Part shown: positions 13,501 to 25,040 of the stretch, piece after piece | Position numbering within the stretch: the first letter of the stretch is position 1 | How the letters are laid out: each line of letters opens with the position of its first letter | Source of the DNA: Trichostrongylus colubriformis | Taxonomy: Eukaryota; Nematoda; Chromadorea; Rhabditida; Trichostrongylidae | NCBI GenBank assembly: GCA_963978905.1 | Contig: OZ022256.1 | Coordinates: forward strand, 17,299,731 to 17,363,730 | Reading direction: 5' to 3' | Length of the DNA stretch: 64,000 nucleotides | Made by a program: the position numbers and the translations under genes | The notes under the pieces: generated by a model | The model's database searches: none | The model's input: the letters and a program-made list of their open reading frames with translations, nothing else | Told to the model about the DNA's origin: nothing

Positions 13501-14750
13501 GAGTGGGTGCCTGCTGAAAAAACAATGGACCGCTCATCACATTCCACAACGCATGCGAAAGTGATTCCAATACATTATCACTTCTATCAAAAGCATCAGG
13601 AAACGCCCGAGTAGGTATTGTTCAGTCAGCACAGCTCAGTGCTGGAAAGAAGTCTGTCCCTGGAATAGCTGTCTTCGTTCTTGCTCGGACTCGTTCGCCA
13701 TTGCTTCCCGGTAAGTGGTCACCCATTCGCAACTCTGAGGGCTTCAGACGCCATAAGTTTGGACGATTCAAGTGATTCCAATACATTATCACTTCTATCA
13801 AAAGCATCAGGAAACGCCCGAGTAGGTATTGTTCAATCAGCACAGCTCAGTGCTGGGAAGAAGTCTGTCCCTGGAATAGCTGTCTTCGTTCTTGCTCGGA
13901 CTCGTTCGCCATTGCTTCCAGGTAGGTGGACACCCATTCGCAACTCTGAGGGCTTCAGATGCCATAAGTTTGGACGATTCACCCTAATGATGAGTCTAGA
14001 ACTATAACTTAACGATGTGCTCCGAGTTTGTCCCATGGCAACGACTAAGAGAAACTTCTGACGGGCTGCATTCTCGTTTGACCCACCGCGCAACCCGCCG
14101 AAGTTTTCCAGAAAGTGCGCATGGACGTTGGAACAACAAATGGACACCGCTCAGCACATTTCACAACGCATGTGAAAGTAATCCCAATACATTATCACAC
14201 CTATCAAAAGCATCAGGAAGCGCCCAAGTAGGTGTTGTCCAGTAAGCACACTTCAGTGCTGGGAAGAAGTCTGTCTTTGGAACAGCCGTCTTCGTGCTTG
14301 CTCGGACTCGTTTGACATTGCTTCCAGGTAGGTGGTTACCCATTCACATCTGTGAGGGATTCGGATACCAGTAGCCGGACGGTCTCACTCTTATGGTGAG
14401 TTAAGAACAACCAGCTGGTAGCAAAGTGCTCAACGTATGCCTTTATGCCAGCTACTCACTGAGAGAGAAACCTTCGACGGGCTACATTCTCGTTTGACGC
14501 ACCGCGGAATCAGGCTGACGATTCCCAAATGAGTGCGTGCATGTTGGAAAATTACACTGACAACGCTCAAGCCTTCCCACAATCCTTGGAGATCGGTCTC
14601 GGTGGATTATCACTCCTATCAAGAGCAGAATCGTCGAGTAGGGTGCTGTTCAATTAACACAGCTTTGTGCTGTGAGGCTTTCTCTCTATGGGTTAGCTTT
14701 CTCCCTGGTCGCTTAAACTCGTTCTGCATTGCTCGCAGAATCGCTGATAG
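4530..14750. repeat. Satellite array, about 400-bp monomers, ~25 copies
   Basis: A single unit repeats head to tail from about 4530 to 14750. The marker word 'gcatcagg' recurs near 4877, 5279, 5798, 6202, 6609, 7003, 7407, 7808, 8211, 8614, 8833, 9239, 10038, 10432, 10826, 11220, 11614, 12009, 12403, 12797, 13200, 13600, 13803, 14210 and 14620. Monomers therefore fall in two length classes, about 394 and 402-407 bp, with partial units near 8614-8833 and 13600-13803. Each monomer carries a small perfect hairpin (AGCAC..6 nt..GTGCT), a TATCA/TATCA/CATCA series spaced 9 bp, and the word 'ttccagaaagtg'. Outer monomers (4.5-5.5 and 14.2-14.75 kb) are the most diverged and central ones the most alike, as expected for an array homogenised by unequal exchange. 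Frames of up to 195 codons inside are by-products of the repeat. Confidence 0.95.
9447..13150. repeat. Higher-order repeat, 1,971 bp = five ~394-bp monomers
   Basis: Distinct monomer variants recur at a fixed offset of 1,971 bp. Pairs of identical or near-identical segments start at 9447/11418, 10067/12038, 10770/12741 and 10914/12885. Five 394-bp monomers sum to this distance. A more diverged earlier copy of the same variant lies at 8921, offset 1,993. Neighbouring monomers differ more than monomers five units apart, which defines a higher-order unit rather than simple monomeric satellite. Confidence 0.75.
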
Positions 14751-15879
14751 TGTAGTGCGGTCGAATAGATTACCCGTTCGCGTGTACTTCAACTCGGAAG
14801 TGAAGTCATGTATGTATTTTCTTGATCCGTTTAGTCAAAGTTACTGTAGTCTTGATAACTTTCCATATATCGCCGTGCTCTTTTGGAAGCCATCTGAGTG
14901 GCTTACGAAGTTTGATACTGCGGCGAAGCTGTGCATGCTCATGATTCCTTCCACGGCTCTATGGTCAGCACAATGGGGTTATTGCAATAAATGCACCGCA
15001 CAATCTAGTAGTTCACCTTAGGATAGTCAGATCATAGATTGCCACTTGAATTATTTTCCCATTGGAAAATGCATGACTGAAGAGGGCTGCTGTGTTTAGC
15101 TGTTTGATGAACTATGTTTCTCGCTTCTCTAGTTGATACGACAGGTACGTCTTTGAAGCAAATTTTACTACCCCGAGTAGACAACGATGACCTCGAGATA
15201 ACAAGAGCAAACACCATTTTGGATGCCTAGTCATATTTGGAAGGAAGAACAGAAAGTAGTTGGCGCACTAACCAACGTTGTGTTGTTTCTTGACCTTCCT
15301 TTTTTGTGTACGAATGGTGACATGCAGTTGCTGAAAAAATTTTCTAAAAAGCTCTTTTTCAGAATGATGTCGCACTTACCGGTTTTGATGCTTATATCGG
15401 TAGCAATCATACCACAAACAGCGGCGGGTAGGCCAATACACCTAATACATTAGCGTTAAAATTTTGACGTGTGCTTGCCCTCTTCATACAGCGGCATTTC
15501 AGTAGGCAAGAACTGTTCAAATTTTGTGGAGAGTGCATTATACTGATCGATTCAACAAAATTGAAGGGTTGTAAATTGAGTGAGCATTTGCGATTGCCGT
15601 CCACATAGACTGTACGCCCTCACACAGTACTTCGCATTGACACGGTGAAATTCTGTATCGGGTTTTTGGAATGGTTTTTACGGTGTTGACTCCTAACTTC
15701 AAATGCGTATATCTTGGCTCATCGAAATTTCACCAATCAATATAGGGATTATGGGATCTGCAATTTTCCGAGAACAAAGTGTAAGCCTGCTTGTTCCGGT
15801 TACTCAGCGCTTTGCGGATCTGAAGGAGCTAACTCCGCTGGAAGCGGTTTTAGCACCAGTTGGATTTTGAGGTAATCCT
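14751..15879. other. No firm gene; possible signal-peptide exon at 15325-15430
   Basis: After the satellite the sequence becomes single-copy. The plus-strand segment around 15320-15430 reads as a basic stretch followed by a hydrophobic run (SHLPVLMLISVAIIPQTAAG) and then a GTAGGC donor-like site. This would fit a first exon of a secreted protein, but no second exon or family was recognised. The rest has no visible content. Confidence 0.25.
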
Positions 15880-16440
15880 CTCGAAGAAGTGGTGCTATCG
15901 CGAGAGGGCATCTCACCATCAGTTCTACCGGAGCCTGAAAAAAATTACCCCTTCCTTCACTGGAGTTTAAACAAAGATAGACGCCTGTGTGTGCAGAGTG
16001 ACCCTTTTAAGATTGCTCAGAGATGCTTGGTTTTATAAATATTCATATGACGTCCCATCATTGCGATAGCACGGAGGGCTGTTTGAATGCTCAAAGATAT
16101 GGTAATCAGTGGGAGCCAGGCCAGGTGAGTAGGGAGAATGGAGAGGCGGAGGAGTGACTAGCTCAGTATTGGCCGCATCTCAATCTATCTCGTGCGTCCC
16201 ATGGTGCTTTTCATCTGGGTGCTGTCGCAGTGAGGGAGCACACCACTATAAACGCTATTTTTAATAGGCCAAGAAATGAAAAAGAGCATCTTCCTCTTTT
16301 GAAGCTCAAGTAAAAATTACGCTTGAATGTGTAGGAGATCCCACAAAGATCCTTCGAAGATATTTCGATGGGCAACATTTTATACGATGCATCTCTCCCC
16401 CCATTGCGATAGCACCATTAGCTGTAATATGTAGTACCAG
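15880..16440 (-). pseudogene. Decayed mariner-type transposase
   Basis: Translating the minus strand near 16170-16080 gives a segment with HSPYSPGLAPTDYHIFEHS. This is the C-terminal signature of mariner transposases (PPYSPDLAP.DYHLF), containing the third catalytic aspartate. Flanking sequence is full of stops and frame changes and no terminal repeats were found. The word 'tgcgatagcac' occurs near 15895, 16063 and 16410, suggesting small internal duplications. Confidence 0.4.
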
Positions 16441-16985
16441 TTGGGTTGGCCGGCTGACGCCGGCCAGCCCTCCTAATGGATAAAATGCGGCTTGTATATG
16501 TATATTGTAAGCAAACCTCTAACTATCATCGGCTCTGGTCGAAACCAAGAGACACCACACCCACCCCTGCCCACTGAAGGCAGATCTCCTTCAAAAAATG
16601 GCAGGGTTAGATCCGAATACAAAAAGAAACTGAGGCATTTAGTAGTACAAAAGTAGGGAAGATGGAGCGGAACGGTCAAAAAACCCGAGAAATAAGACCC
16701 CTTTCCCACGCTAATCCAGGTGTGTGAGGCACAATCGAAGAGGGGCATCCACATTAAATAGAGCGGCAGCAGTTGGATGTGTCTCTTCGTGAACTCGAAG
16801 GGGCTCCGTGGTGGTTGACTTTAGGAGATTGAAAGATTCGAGAGGACATGCATGTATCAGTTGTAGAAGAAAGGTTGGCCTTAACTGAATGCCGAGAGTA
16901 CACCTGATAACACATCGCTTCCCAATTTCAACCGAGGACAAACAGCTACTTAGTGAGTGTGGTAGTAATATTGGAATTATGGCGG
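16441..16985. other. No supported gene
   Basis: Short frames only. A short GC hairpin (gccggctgacgccggc) lies near 16449. Positions 16630-16710 share words with the dispersed repeat noted at 4260 and 23590. Confidence 0.35.
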
Positions 16986-18360
16986 AGCCAGGCCTAGAAA
17001 TTGTGTACTCTGTACACATGGGTTGGCTCCCACACAATTCCAACTTGCCCGACCTCTCCAGGCCCTTTCCTAATTTTTTGTTGTGTTTTCCCTACACTTT
17101 GGTTGGTCCCTATCGAACCCTAACTTGCCCCACCTCAACAGACCCATTCCTGACCTTCCCGATTTTCGGAACCCATGTGAAGATTTCAATTCGAGCACCC
17201 ATCAACTTCGGCATCAGACCCGTTCCTAATTTTTTGCTGTGTGCTCCCTACACTTTGGTCGTTGTGTGCTCCCAACACTTTGGTCAGTCCCTACCCAATC
17301 CTTACTTGCGCGACCTCAACAGACCCTTTCCTGACCTTCCCGATTTTCGGAACCCATGTGAAGATTTCAATTCGAGCACCCATCAACTTCGGCATCAGAC
17401 CCGTTCCTAATTTTCTGCTGTGTGCTCCCTAAACTTTGGTGGTTGTGTGCTCCCAACACTTTGGTCAGTCCCTACCCAATCCTCACTTCCTGATTTTTGA
17501 AACCCATGTGAAGACTTAAATTCGAGCACCCATCAATTTCGACGCAAGCCCCGTCTCTGGTGGACGGGGCTAGTTTTAGAACGTATGTACTTCGTACACA
17601 TAGGTTGGACTCTACCCAATCCTAGCTTGCCCGACCTCTCCAGGCCCGTTCCTAATTTTTTGTTGTGTTCTCTCTACACTTTGGTTGGTCCCTATCGAAC
17701 CCTAACTTGCCCCACCTCAACGGACCCATTCCTGACATTCCCGATTTTCGGAACCCATGTGAAAATTTGAATTCGAGCACCCATCAGTTTCGGCATCAGA
17801 CCCGTTCCTAACTTGCTTGTTGTGAGCTCCCAACACTTTGGTCAGTCCCTACCCACTCCTTACTTGCGCGACCTCAACAGACCCTTTCCTAACCTTCCTG
17901 ATTTTTGAAACCCATGTGAAGACTTAAATTCGAGCACCCATCAATTTCGACGCAAGCCCCGTCTCTGGTGGACGGGGCTAGTTTTAGAACGTATGTACTT
18001 CGTACACATGGGTTGGACCCTACCCAATCCTAGCTTGCCCGACCTCTCCAGGCCCGTTCCTAATTTTTTGTTGTGTTCTCCTTACACTTTGGTTGGTCCC
18101 TATCGAACCCTAACTTGCCCCACCTCAACAGACCCATTCCTGACACTCCCGATTTTTGGAACCCATGTGAAAATTTGAATTCGAGCACCCATCAGTTTCG
18201 GCATCAGACCCGTTCCTAACTTGCTTGTTGTGAGCTCCCCACACTTTGGTCAGGCCCTAGCCAATCCTTACTTGCACGATCTCAACATACCCTTTCCTAA
18301 CCTTGCTGATTTGTGAAACCCATGTGAAGACTTAAATTCGAGCGTCTCTGGTGGACGGGA
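16986..18360. repeat. Tandem repeat array, 408-bp period with nested ~180-bp units
   Basis: The block beginning 'acgtatgtacttcgtacac' at about 17580 recurs at 17988, exactly 408 bp later, with a related start near 17000. Inside, a segment ending 'cggcatcagacccgttcc' is duplicated at about 182 bp (17140-17230 against 17322-17412). The unit is pyrimidine-rich on the plus strand. It yields open frames such as 16889-17410 only because the repeat length is divisible by three. The array ends abruptly at the GC-rich block at 18360. Confidence 0.85.
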
Positions 18361-18965
18361 CTTGTCGCGGATCAAAGGCATCCTTTTGACATCGCGTGTT
18401 GCATCGGCCTAGCGCACACAAACCTCTCGCGTCCGGGAGGCACCCAATGGTGGATGATGCCCCCCAAACGCCCCCACTGGAGACACCCAGGCGGCCGCCG
18501 TAGCGGCCGGCGGGGCGGACCCACCCTGGGACCTAAGGGTCTTACCGACCTTTTCCCCGGATGCCGAGCCTCGGCACAGTCCCCCTAGGGCTTCGAGCCC
18601 TAACCGTCACGTCACTGACAACCTGCTCCCAGCACATGACATGATAAGACACAACATGGATGTATGACACATGAGTAACATATAACATACACAACAAGAA
18701 TTATGACACACATTTATCACGTAATAACAACAATACATGTACCATACCTGGCTCCCGAAAGTCGCCTCCGCTAGGGCGACTCCCGGCAGTCGGCTATACG
18801 TAGTAGACCCCCATCCGGCCGGTATCACGTAGCCATATGGCCGACAGTGTCTCGCATGGGGATCCGACCAAGGCTGCTCCCAGTCGGTGAGCTGGGGAGG
18901 ACACCGGCCAACTCGTATGCCAGCGCTCCACTACCCGAGCACTCCACTACCCGAGCGCCCGAGAC
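18361..18965. other. GC-rich block of unknown nature
   Basis: Base composition shifts strongly upward in GC compared with both sides, especially at 18420-18610 (gcggccgccgtagcggccgg region) and 18760-18960. The middle (18620-18750) is AT-rich with repeated 'acat' words. No open frame with a known domain was recognised. It could be part of an unidentified retroelement or a structured RNA region. Confidence 0.35.
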
Positions 18966-19097
18966 TGCGAAAACACTGCCACAAAAAAAGAGGGAGAAAT
19001 TAACTATTGGACCATGTTAGAACTTGGATAAAACTGCACAAAGTGAATCTCATAGATTGTGAGTCGATTCCAATCGGTATCGATTATTATCGTTTCC

Positions 19098-19639
19098 AAC
19101 CCATAACGGACGGCGTGCGCCACACGGTGGCGCTCGACATTTAATATTATTTTTCTTCTAATTTCGAATATCTCCAAATAACCAATATAACCGCACTAGT
19201 AATGAGGAATAACGTATGTAATCAGTGCAGCGTTAATTTTATTAGAGATACAACAAACCTTATGCGAGTAACTTCAAATGCGAATCGTTTCTAATTGTAC
19301 GAACAAATAACATTGATGGTTTTTAGTTACAATCAACAGTCCATCAGAATTCATAGGCTCCGATGTTCCTGGAGTACGTTTCCTTCCCATCTGAGATCAC
19401 CTTGCGCTCACCTTACTTCTCGAAATGCATGGCTTTTGTGCAGCAGTAGGCAGAGAGAAATACCGCGTATAATAGCATGAGGGGATACCGTACACAATGA
19501 TGACCTTTCATCGGTAGAGACATGCACAAAAAGGTCACAAAAATTGCTTAGTTAATTAAGATTGATAAAAGATTTGATAAAAACAGCGCGCTTGTCCACA
19601 GGCCATCCCGCGCAGAAAGGCCACCGTCCGTTATGGGTT
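19098..19639. mobile_element. Non-autonomous DNA element with 16-bp TIRs
   Basis: AACCCATAACGGACGG at 19098-19113 is exactly inverted at 19624-19639. The 542-bp interior is AT-rich and non-coding. Immediate flanks do not show an obvious long target duplication, so the superfamily is unclear. Confidence 0.5.
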
Positions 19640-19762
19640 AACTAAGGGGCGGAAATGGACAATGGAACACTAATGGGAGGATAGTGTTACACAGGTACTG
19701 ATTCCGTAGAACCTATGTTCCAAGAATAATAAGCACTGAATGTTTGTTGTTTCTTTTTTCTT

Positions 19763-19868
19763 CGGTGCCAAACAGGTTTGTTATGCAACGTTTATAGGTC
19801 GATTTTGATAACGACGATTTGTTCGAGACGTCGACTAATAAACGATCGATAACAAACCTGGTTGGCAC
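19763..19868 (+). ncRNA. Penelope-terminus hairpin with hammerhead-like core
   Basis: Two arms of about 32 bases (from 'gtgccaaacaggtttgttat' at about 19765 and its inverse ending 19868) enclose TTGATAACGACGATTTGTTCG followed by AGACGTC. The order TGATAA, short stem-loop, (G)AAAC/AGAC, GTC matches the layout of a type I hammerhead ribozyme with a very short stem III. The same core (with GAAAC) lies at 48779-48812 at the end of the Penelope-like element, and such elements are known to carry hammerheads in their terminal repeats. The core departs from consensus at C3 (U) and G8 (A), so self-cleavage is doubtful. Confidence 0.4.
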
Positions 19869-22175
19869 AGAAGAATAAAGAATTAACAAACATCCAGACA
19901 TGCCCAGGGTTTCAAGAAGATCGGACATGGAATAAGCACTGATTTTTTGCTCAAGTATTTTGTAATTATTGTTTTCATTTGTTAAAAAGTAATGAGTTTT
20001 GAGTAAAGCCAGAAAAAGAGCGATGCCGATCGGACGACTGACACCCATCGTGAAATGCGCGCTGTATTGTGTGCCGGCCAACCGGCTAAATCAATGAACG
20101 CGAATCTGTTGACGTTGTAGAGGCTACATTGGGCGTAGCACTATAAGAGTTATCTGGAATGAAGTGGAGACACACCAGTGGGTAAAGGGAGCTGGAAGTG
20201 ATGACAGTCACTGAAAATCGAGGATCTAATATAAAGAGAACATGAGAGGATCTCATTCACTGCTGATTAGTGCAGTGTTGTACGTTGATGCGATAAGTAC
20301 GCGATGATCAGTTTGTGAACTCATTCGTTAATGATGCGAATCGGCCAAGGAGGGAGTTGTTGAATGGTTTGGGGTACCGAAAAGAGATGGCTATTCATGG
20401 ATAATCAAGTGGTAAATGACCTGAGCCACTAACGACCAAAACCGCCTGAACACTAAATATTCGGTGAGGAAACGCAGCTGGTACTACGATGTTGATGACA
20501 CGATTTTTTACCACTTCGCAACAATCCACTGTCGGCTCAAGAGCGCAGCGAAGAGGATAGCCTTGGCTCTTCGCTACCCCTACCTATCTCTATCGACTCT
20601 TATCAGTACCACCCACTCATCGTCAGTGTCCCATCAGTACCACCTCCGTGTCACGGGGTGTAAACCATTAGGACAGAATGTTCGCGTGACCGCGTTTAGC
20701 GCGCAACTTGATAGTGCGAGCTACGAGCGCGTAATGGTTAAATGCTGGAGCGATTACACTCTAGAAAAGGCGTAACGCATCATTATCGTTTTAGGATCAG
20801 TCCAATAGGATGTAATCGCGTCGCACACCGAACGCAACAAAGGGAATTTTCTGTCCCAGTTGCATACAGCCCCATATCACGTGTAAAAATTCACTCCCCA
20901 ACGTCGCTGTGGTGCGAGTCATGAGATTCTAGTCAAAAACACATGTGCGAACGTTCCGCAAGTGACCCTCTTTGAACACTTCCGTTTCTTTCTGTACCCG
21001 ACTACTGTTTGTCTGTCTTGTGAGCATGGCTTAGCTTATTCCATTCCTATCTTTGGTCCTCGTCCACAGCCATCCAACGCGTACTCGATACGACCACTCC
21101 AGGTTGCTCTTAATACTATTTTGGATACCGATTTCTGTAGTACCTGTATTGGCAGGAGTTGTCTAAATAATAGACAGGCAATCAAAGTGCTAATTGGTAG
21201 GACTGCTGCAGCCATCCTTTTCAGATCGGTCGATGGACATCTTTTGTTACCGGCCACCCAATTTCGGAAAAGGAACCTATAACGTAGGTTCATATTCCTT
21301 TTTCTACAACGCGATTTAGAGAGGCCTTCACGTGAAGTCACGGTCACATGCTTGCGGTCTCGAACCAAGTTAAATGCGAAAAATATTCACATCTTCTGTA
21401 AGAGACGAGAGGAAGTAGTAGCCCTTGATTTCAGTTCAACATATGGTCGTCAATCACTCTGTTCTCGACGTAAAAGTTTCTCAGAACAAGAGAAAGTTGC
21501 AGTACTGCTCAAAAATGCTACGAACCCTTCGCTTTGAACTAATAAGGGAAGTACCCGAGGTTGAAGTGGCCATTCGGAATGGGCTAGTTTTATATGGTCC
21601 AATGTATTTTGGAACGCTGATCTCGAATCTGCATTCCAAGTTTGCAGAACGATTTTCTGAGCAGGGTTACAAGACCCTTTTTCGACGAAGGTCGGCTCAA
21701 ATACACCACAAGCGAATGGACTGCCAGCAGCAGCCTGGCGGAGAGGTAAGGGTTTCGCTCCATGAACTGAAGCTGATGGATCGGATCCTGAAAAAGCACT
21801 CCCTTTTGCAATTTGTTGACCCTTTTCTACTGACTACAGAAAACACTCTTACTTTGATATCACCTCATTTTGATAGTCCTCTTGGTACCAGACGTTAAAA
21901 TGGTAGGCATTTTTCACAAATAAGTGTCCGATCGATAAATTTGGAATGCATTGGTATTTTCCTCTTCATGATCCTCTTTTATGTCTGGGAAACATACCCA
22001 AAAGTGTTGTCATGTACAGCAAGTGTTTATTCCTTTCTGCGTACCTCTTTCCACGCACACTGCTATCCTCGAGATCGCAGAAAACTCGGCGATCCAACTT
22101 TTTTTGATTGAGCAGACTCCCACAGCGTATTGATTGCGAAATTGACGCTATTTCGCAAAAAGAACATGGGGTGTG
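19869..22175. other. No supported gene; GATA/TATC-rich repeat traces
   Basis: Positions about 20150-20680 hold scattered GATA/TATC words resembling the monomers described at 28600 and 51000, in both orientations. A plus-strand frame at 21425-21898 (157 codons) has no recognisable domain and no splice-like borders that I could pair. Nothing else is visible. Confidence 0.35.
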
Positions 22176-22385
22176 GGTTGGGACACACGAATCTAGGCCG
22201 TGACCCTGTGACAGCCTGTGGCCTTTGACCTAAGCCTCAGATAATTCAGACAATTTATTCATGTAAATCGTGTCCTCCTTGCAAGTCTGTTCCGTTGTAT
22301 AGTCAAATTGTCCGAATTAGTCATGTCACAGGACAAAGGCCACAGGCTGTCACAGGGTCACGGCCTAGATTCGTGTGTCCCAACC
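22176..22385. mobile_element. 210-bp MITE with ~56-bp inverted termini
   Basis: GGTTGGGACACACGAATCTA at 22176 and the following bases to about 22231 are inverted almost perfectly at about 22330-22385. This leaves a 98-bp unique centre. The high identity of the arms suggests a fairly recent element or strong hairpin constraint. No coding capacity is present and no target duplication is obvious. Confidence 0.65.
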
Positions 22386-22999
22386 GTCACCCAAGAATAT
22401 GATATCGCACTCTGAAGGTCGAATAACGCCGATATGCTATTTTTTAACCAAATCGATCCTTCGGCTTAACTTCGGAGAATTAGGGATAGCCATGTTGCGA
22501 GTTGCATGTTTCTTTTTGAGTTTTTCTATAAAGAAGCCACCGACTATGACAAAGATATCCTAGACATATCTATAAAAAATGCCCATGACAAAAAAAAACG
22601 TATCAAGCGCCAAATAAGCACCCATTAGGCCAAGAATTTCTCCGAAACTTGGTCAAATTCTCGAATTGGCTAAACAGGTTCCATGGGGTAGTTCGATCCC
22701 CCAGAACACGGAAATCGCACTGGTTTTGCGCGAGAACATCTGGCTCGCGTACTACGGACTTGCAAACCTACCATATGATAGTATTGCTTACCATATGATA
22801 GTACTGCTTGAAAAAAAACCTCCATCACTCTGTCTGAAGAACCGTTCTGTAGATCAGGAATGCAGGTTCGAGATCGGCGTCCGATCCTTGTACTTCGATG
22901 TTGTTCCGTCTTACAGTGATGTTACCGTGTGTATGCGCCCCCTGTTCGTCCCTGATGTTCGTCACGAAATTAATAACTAGTATCGCAACAGAAGTAGAG
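22386..22999. other. No supported gene
   Basis: Only short frames are present. A 20-base direct repeat (accatatgatagtattgctt and a near copy) lies at about 22770-22809. No domain or exon was recognised. Confidence 0.35.
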
Positions 23000-24210
23000 T
23001 CCTAGGTTTTACAGGTGACGTAGGGGTGGTACGTGAGCATCGGACGGTGGGGGAGTGAAAGTGATAACATTCGATAAGGGATGATAAAGAGAGTCGAAGT
23101 ACGAGAATCCTCAAATTCTCAGCGCTTTGGGAATTAACGGTGAGCGCTGACACTCATGGCTGGGGCTTTGCTGGTTATCCAACGTCGTACAGAATCATCA
23201 TCAATGGGAGGCGGAAATCGATAATGGCCGATAGAAAAGAAAGGTTGATTAATAAATGTCATCTGATCCATAGCACTTTTCGCAACGGAGCAAGTATGTT
23301 GATGCTCATAGGTTTTATGTGGGTACACTGACGTCAGGTAAATCAAAGATAATAGCTGATAAAAGTTGACGAGGAGCATCGGAAGACAGGTGTCACAAAA
23401 TTTCTCTTTCCGATCAGCAGTGAAACGTTTGCACTCGTCTGTTCTGGCACGTAATGCTGAGAGACTAATAGATTTGATCGTTTGGTAGCGGTTGTTAAGG
23501 ATTGATAACCGTCTTGTTCTCCTGGCTGAAAGTGGAATGTTGATCGTCATACACATAGGTGTCGCACAAGGTTGTACAAGAATCCTGATGGCAGTGATAG
23601 GGTAATTCGGGCAGAATATGGAAGGACCATTAAATATGAAGGTCAAGGTGCTAAATAGTACGGAAGTGAAGGAATAACCAAATGAAACGGTCAAAAATCC
23701 GAGGAATAATACCCTCATTCCGCCGTTTAAGATCAAAAGGAGCGCGTAGCCCTGTAGAAAGAAGCGGGCTGCCAACAAGTGGTAGCTGTTGAAGAAAACG
23801 GCTCCACAATGCCCGGAGGCACTCTTTCTTATCAAAAATTTCGTTACATATAGACTTTTTAGACCTTTAGCGTTCATTGGCGTGACCCATTTTAGTAGTT
23901 CCCATTACCCACATTACCCCTGACTGGTCGTAACTGATAACGACTAATAAGGATTGATTGATAAGAGCCACTAGCAAATGCTTGTATTGAAATCTGGTAC
24001 ACCGCTCAATATACAATACCACCACCATAACAGAAGTGCTTGATGCTCAGTGTCATTAAGAGAGCACATTTCGCTTATATTCTCATATTAGTTGAAGCGA
24101 TGTATGGAGCACCAATATGTGTAGTCTCCCAAATGATGATTTCATTTATTGATGCTTCGAGGTGAGTGAATGATCTAGATGCAATAGCAAAGATAGTGAA
24201 CCATTTTCTC
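23000..24210. repeat. Dispersed GATA-monomer repeat, decayed
   Basis: Positions 23050-23420 contain several GATAA/GATAG words about 10 bp apart in the same context as the monomers at 54950-55240. Positions 24010-24210 match 55270-55480 (shared words 'agttgaagcgatgta', 'atgaatgatcta', 'aaagtgaaccattctct'). The same composite repeat therefore occurs in both places. A 247-codon minus-strand frame (23134-23877) runs through it, but it follows repeat sequence and shows no known domain. Confidence 0.5.
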
Positions 24211-24549
24211 ATTCTTACCATGAGCAGCAAAGTGTATTGAGCGCTAGACTAGGTGAACTCCCGAATAGAGGTGCATGTTCACAAATATGGCATACATCCG
24301 TAAGTAACTAACGTATCTACCCTCAACATACAAGAAATTTACACTGAGTAGATAAACTGAATTGCCACCAATCGATGCGCTCGACTCCGAAACTATCGAA
24401 CGCCATGCTATCTAAAATCCCAAAAGGGTATCGATAACTCAATGCTCTAATTTCTGAAAAGTTTTGGCTGTCTGCAAATCCGTGGTATGCAGTGGTAAAA
24501 GACTACTGTTAACCACCAATAAAGCGCAGTCAGTAGATGATCAACAAGT

Positions 24550-25040
24550 GAACATACTCCGTTAGTGCCTTTTACGATGGTGAAACCCTTTTACGATCTA
24601 ATCTAAGTTCACAGCTCTGCAGGAAGAATGTTAAAAATCACGCAAAACGCGTTTTTCTCAATTATTTTTCCGCCATAACTCAATTGATTATGGGTTTTTA
24701 CTAGACTTATGTATATTTTTGGAATCAGCTCGTCCTCTGCAAACTTTTTATGTTCTTGAACTCGGTTTTAGGCCATTTCCTCACATTCTGAAAAGTTTGA
24801 GGAAAAATTCTTCCGAAACCTGATGGACTGAAGGTGAAACCTTTTCACGATCTAATCTAAGTCCACAGCTGTGCAGGAATGCTGAAGGAACTCATTGAAA
24901 ATGAGGAAAACTTTGAAATTGCTCTCTGTGAACTGAGACTGGGCCTGTGTAAGGATATCGCCGCCACTTCATCACATTTCGAAAAAAATATCCCTCAAGC
25001 ATTACAGACTGTGAAAAATGGCCTGCTACCTAGTCTAGAG
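24550..25040. repeat. Decayed copy of the TA-flanked palindromic element
   Basis: This block shares long words with the arms of the 33187-34487 element: 'ttagtgcc', 'gttaaaaatcacgcaaaacgcgttt', 'atcagctcgtc', 'cacattctgaaaagtttgagg' and 'ctaagtccacagctgtgcaggaat'. Part is duplicated internally (24590-24640 and 24845-24885). It is more diverged than the 33-kb copy. Confidence 0.5.

Noticed and set aside
4530..14750. CRISPR-like array
   Set aside because: Units are about 400 bp and contiguous, without short repeats and unique spacers, in a eukaryotic context.
16889..17410. 173-codon proline-rich frame
   Set aside because: It is a by-product of the 408-bp tandem array, whose length is divisible by three.
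21425..21898. 157-codon plus-strand frame
   Set aside because: No recognisable domain, no convincing splice borders, and an overlapping minus-strand frame is equally open in part.
23134..23877. 247-codon minus-strand frame with hydrophobic stretches
   Set aside because: It runs through GATA-monomer repeat sequence, shows no family motif and has no exon borders.
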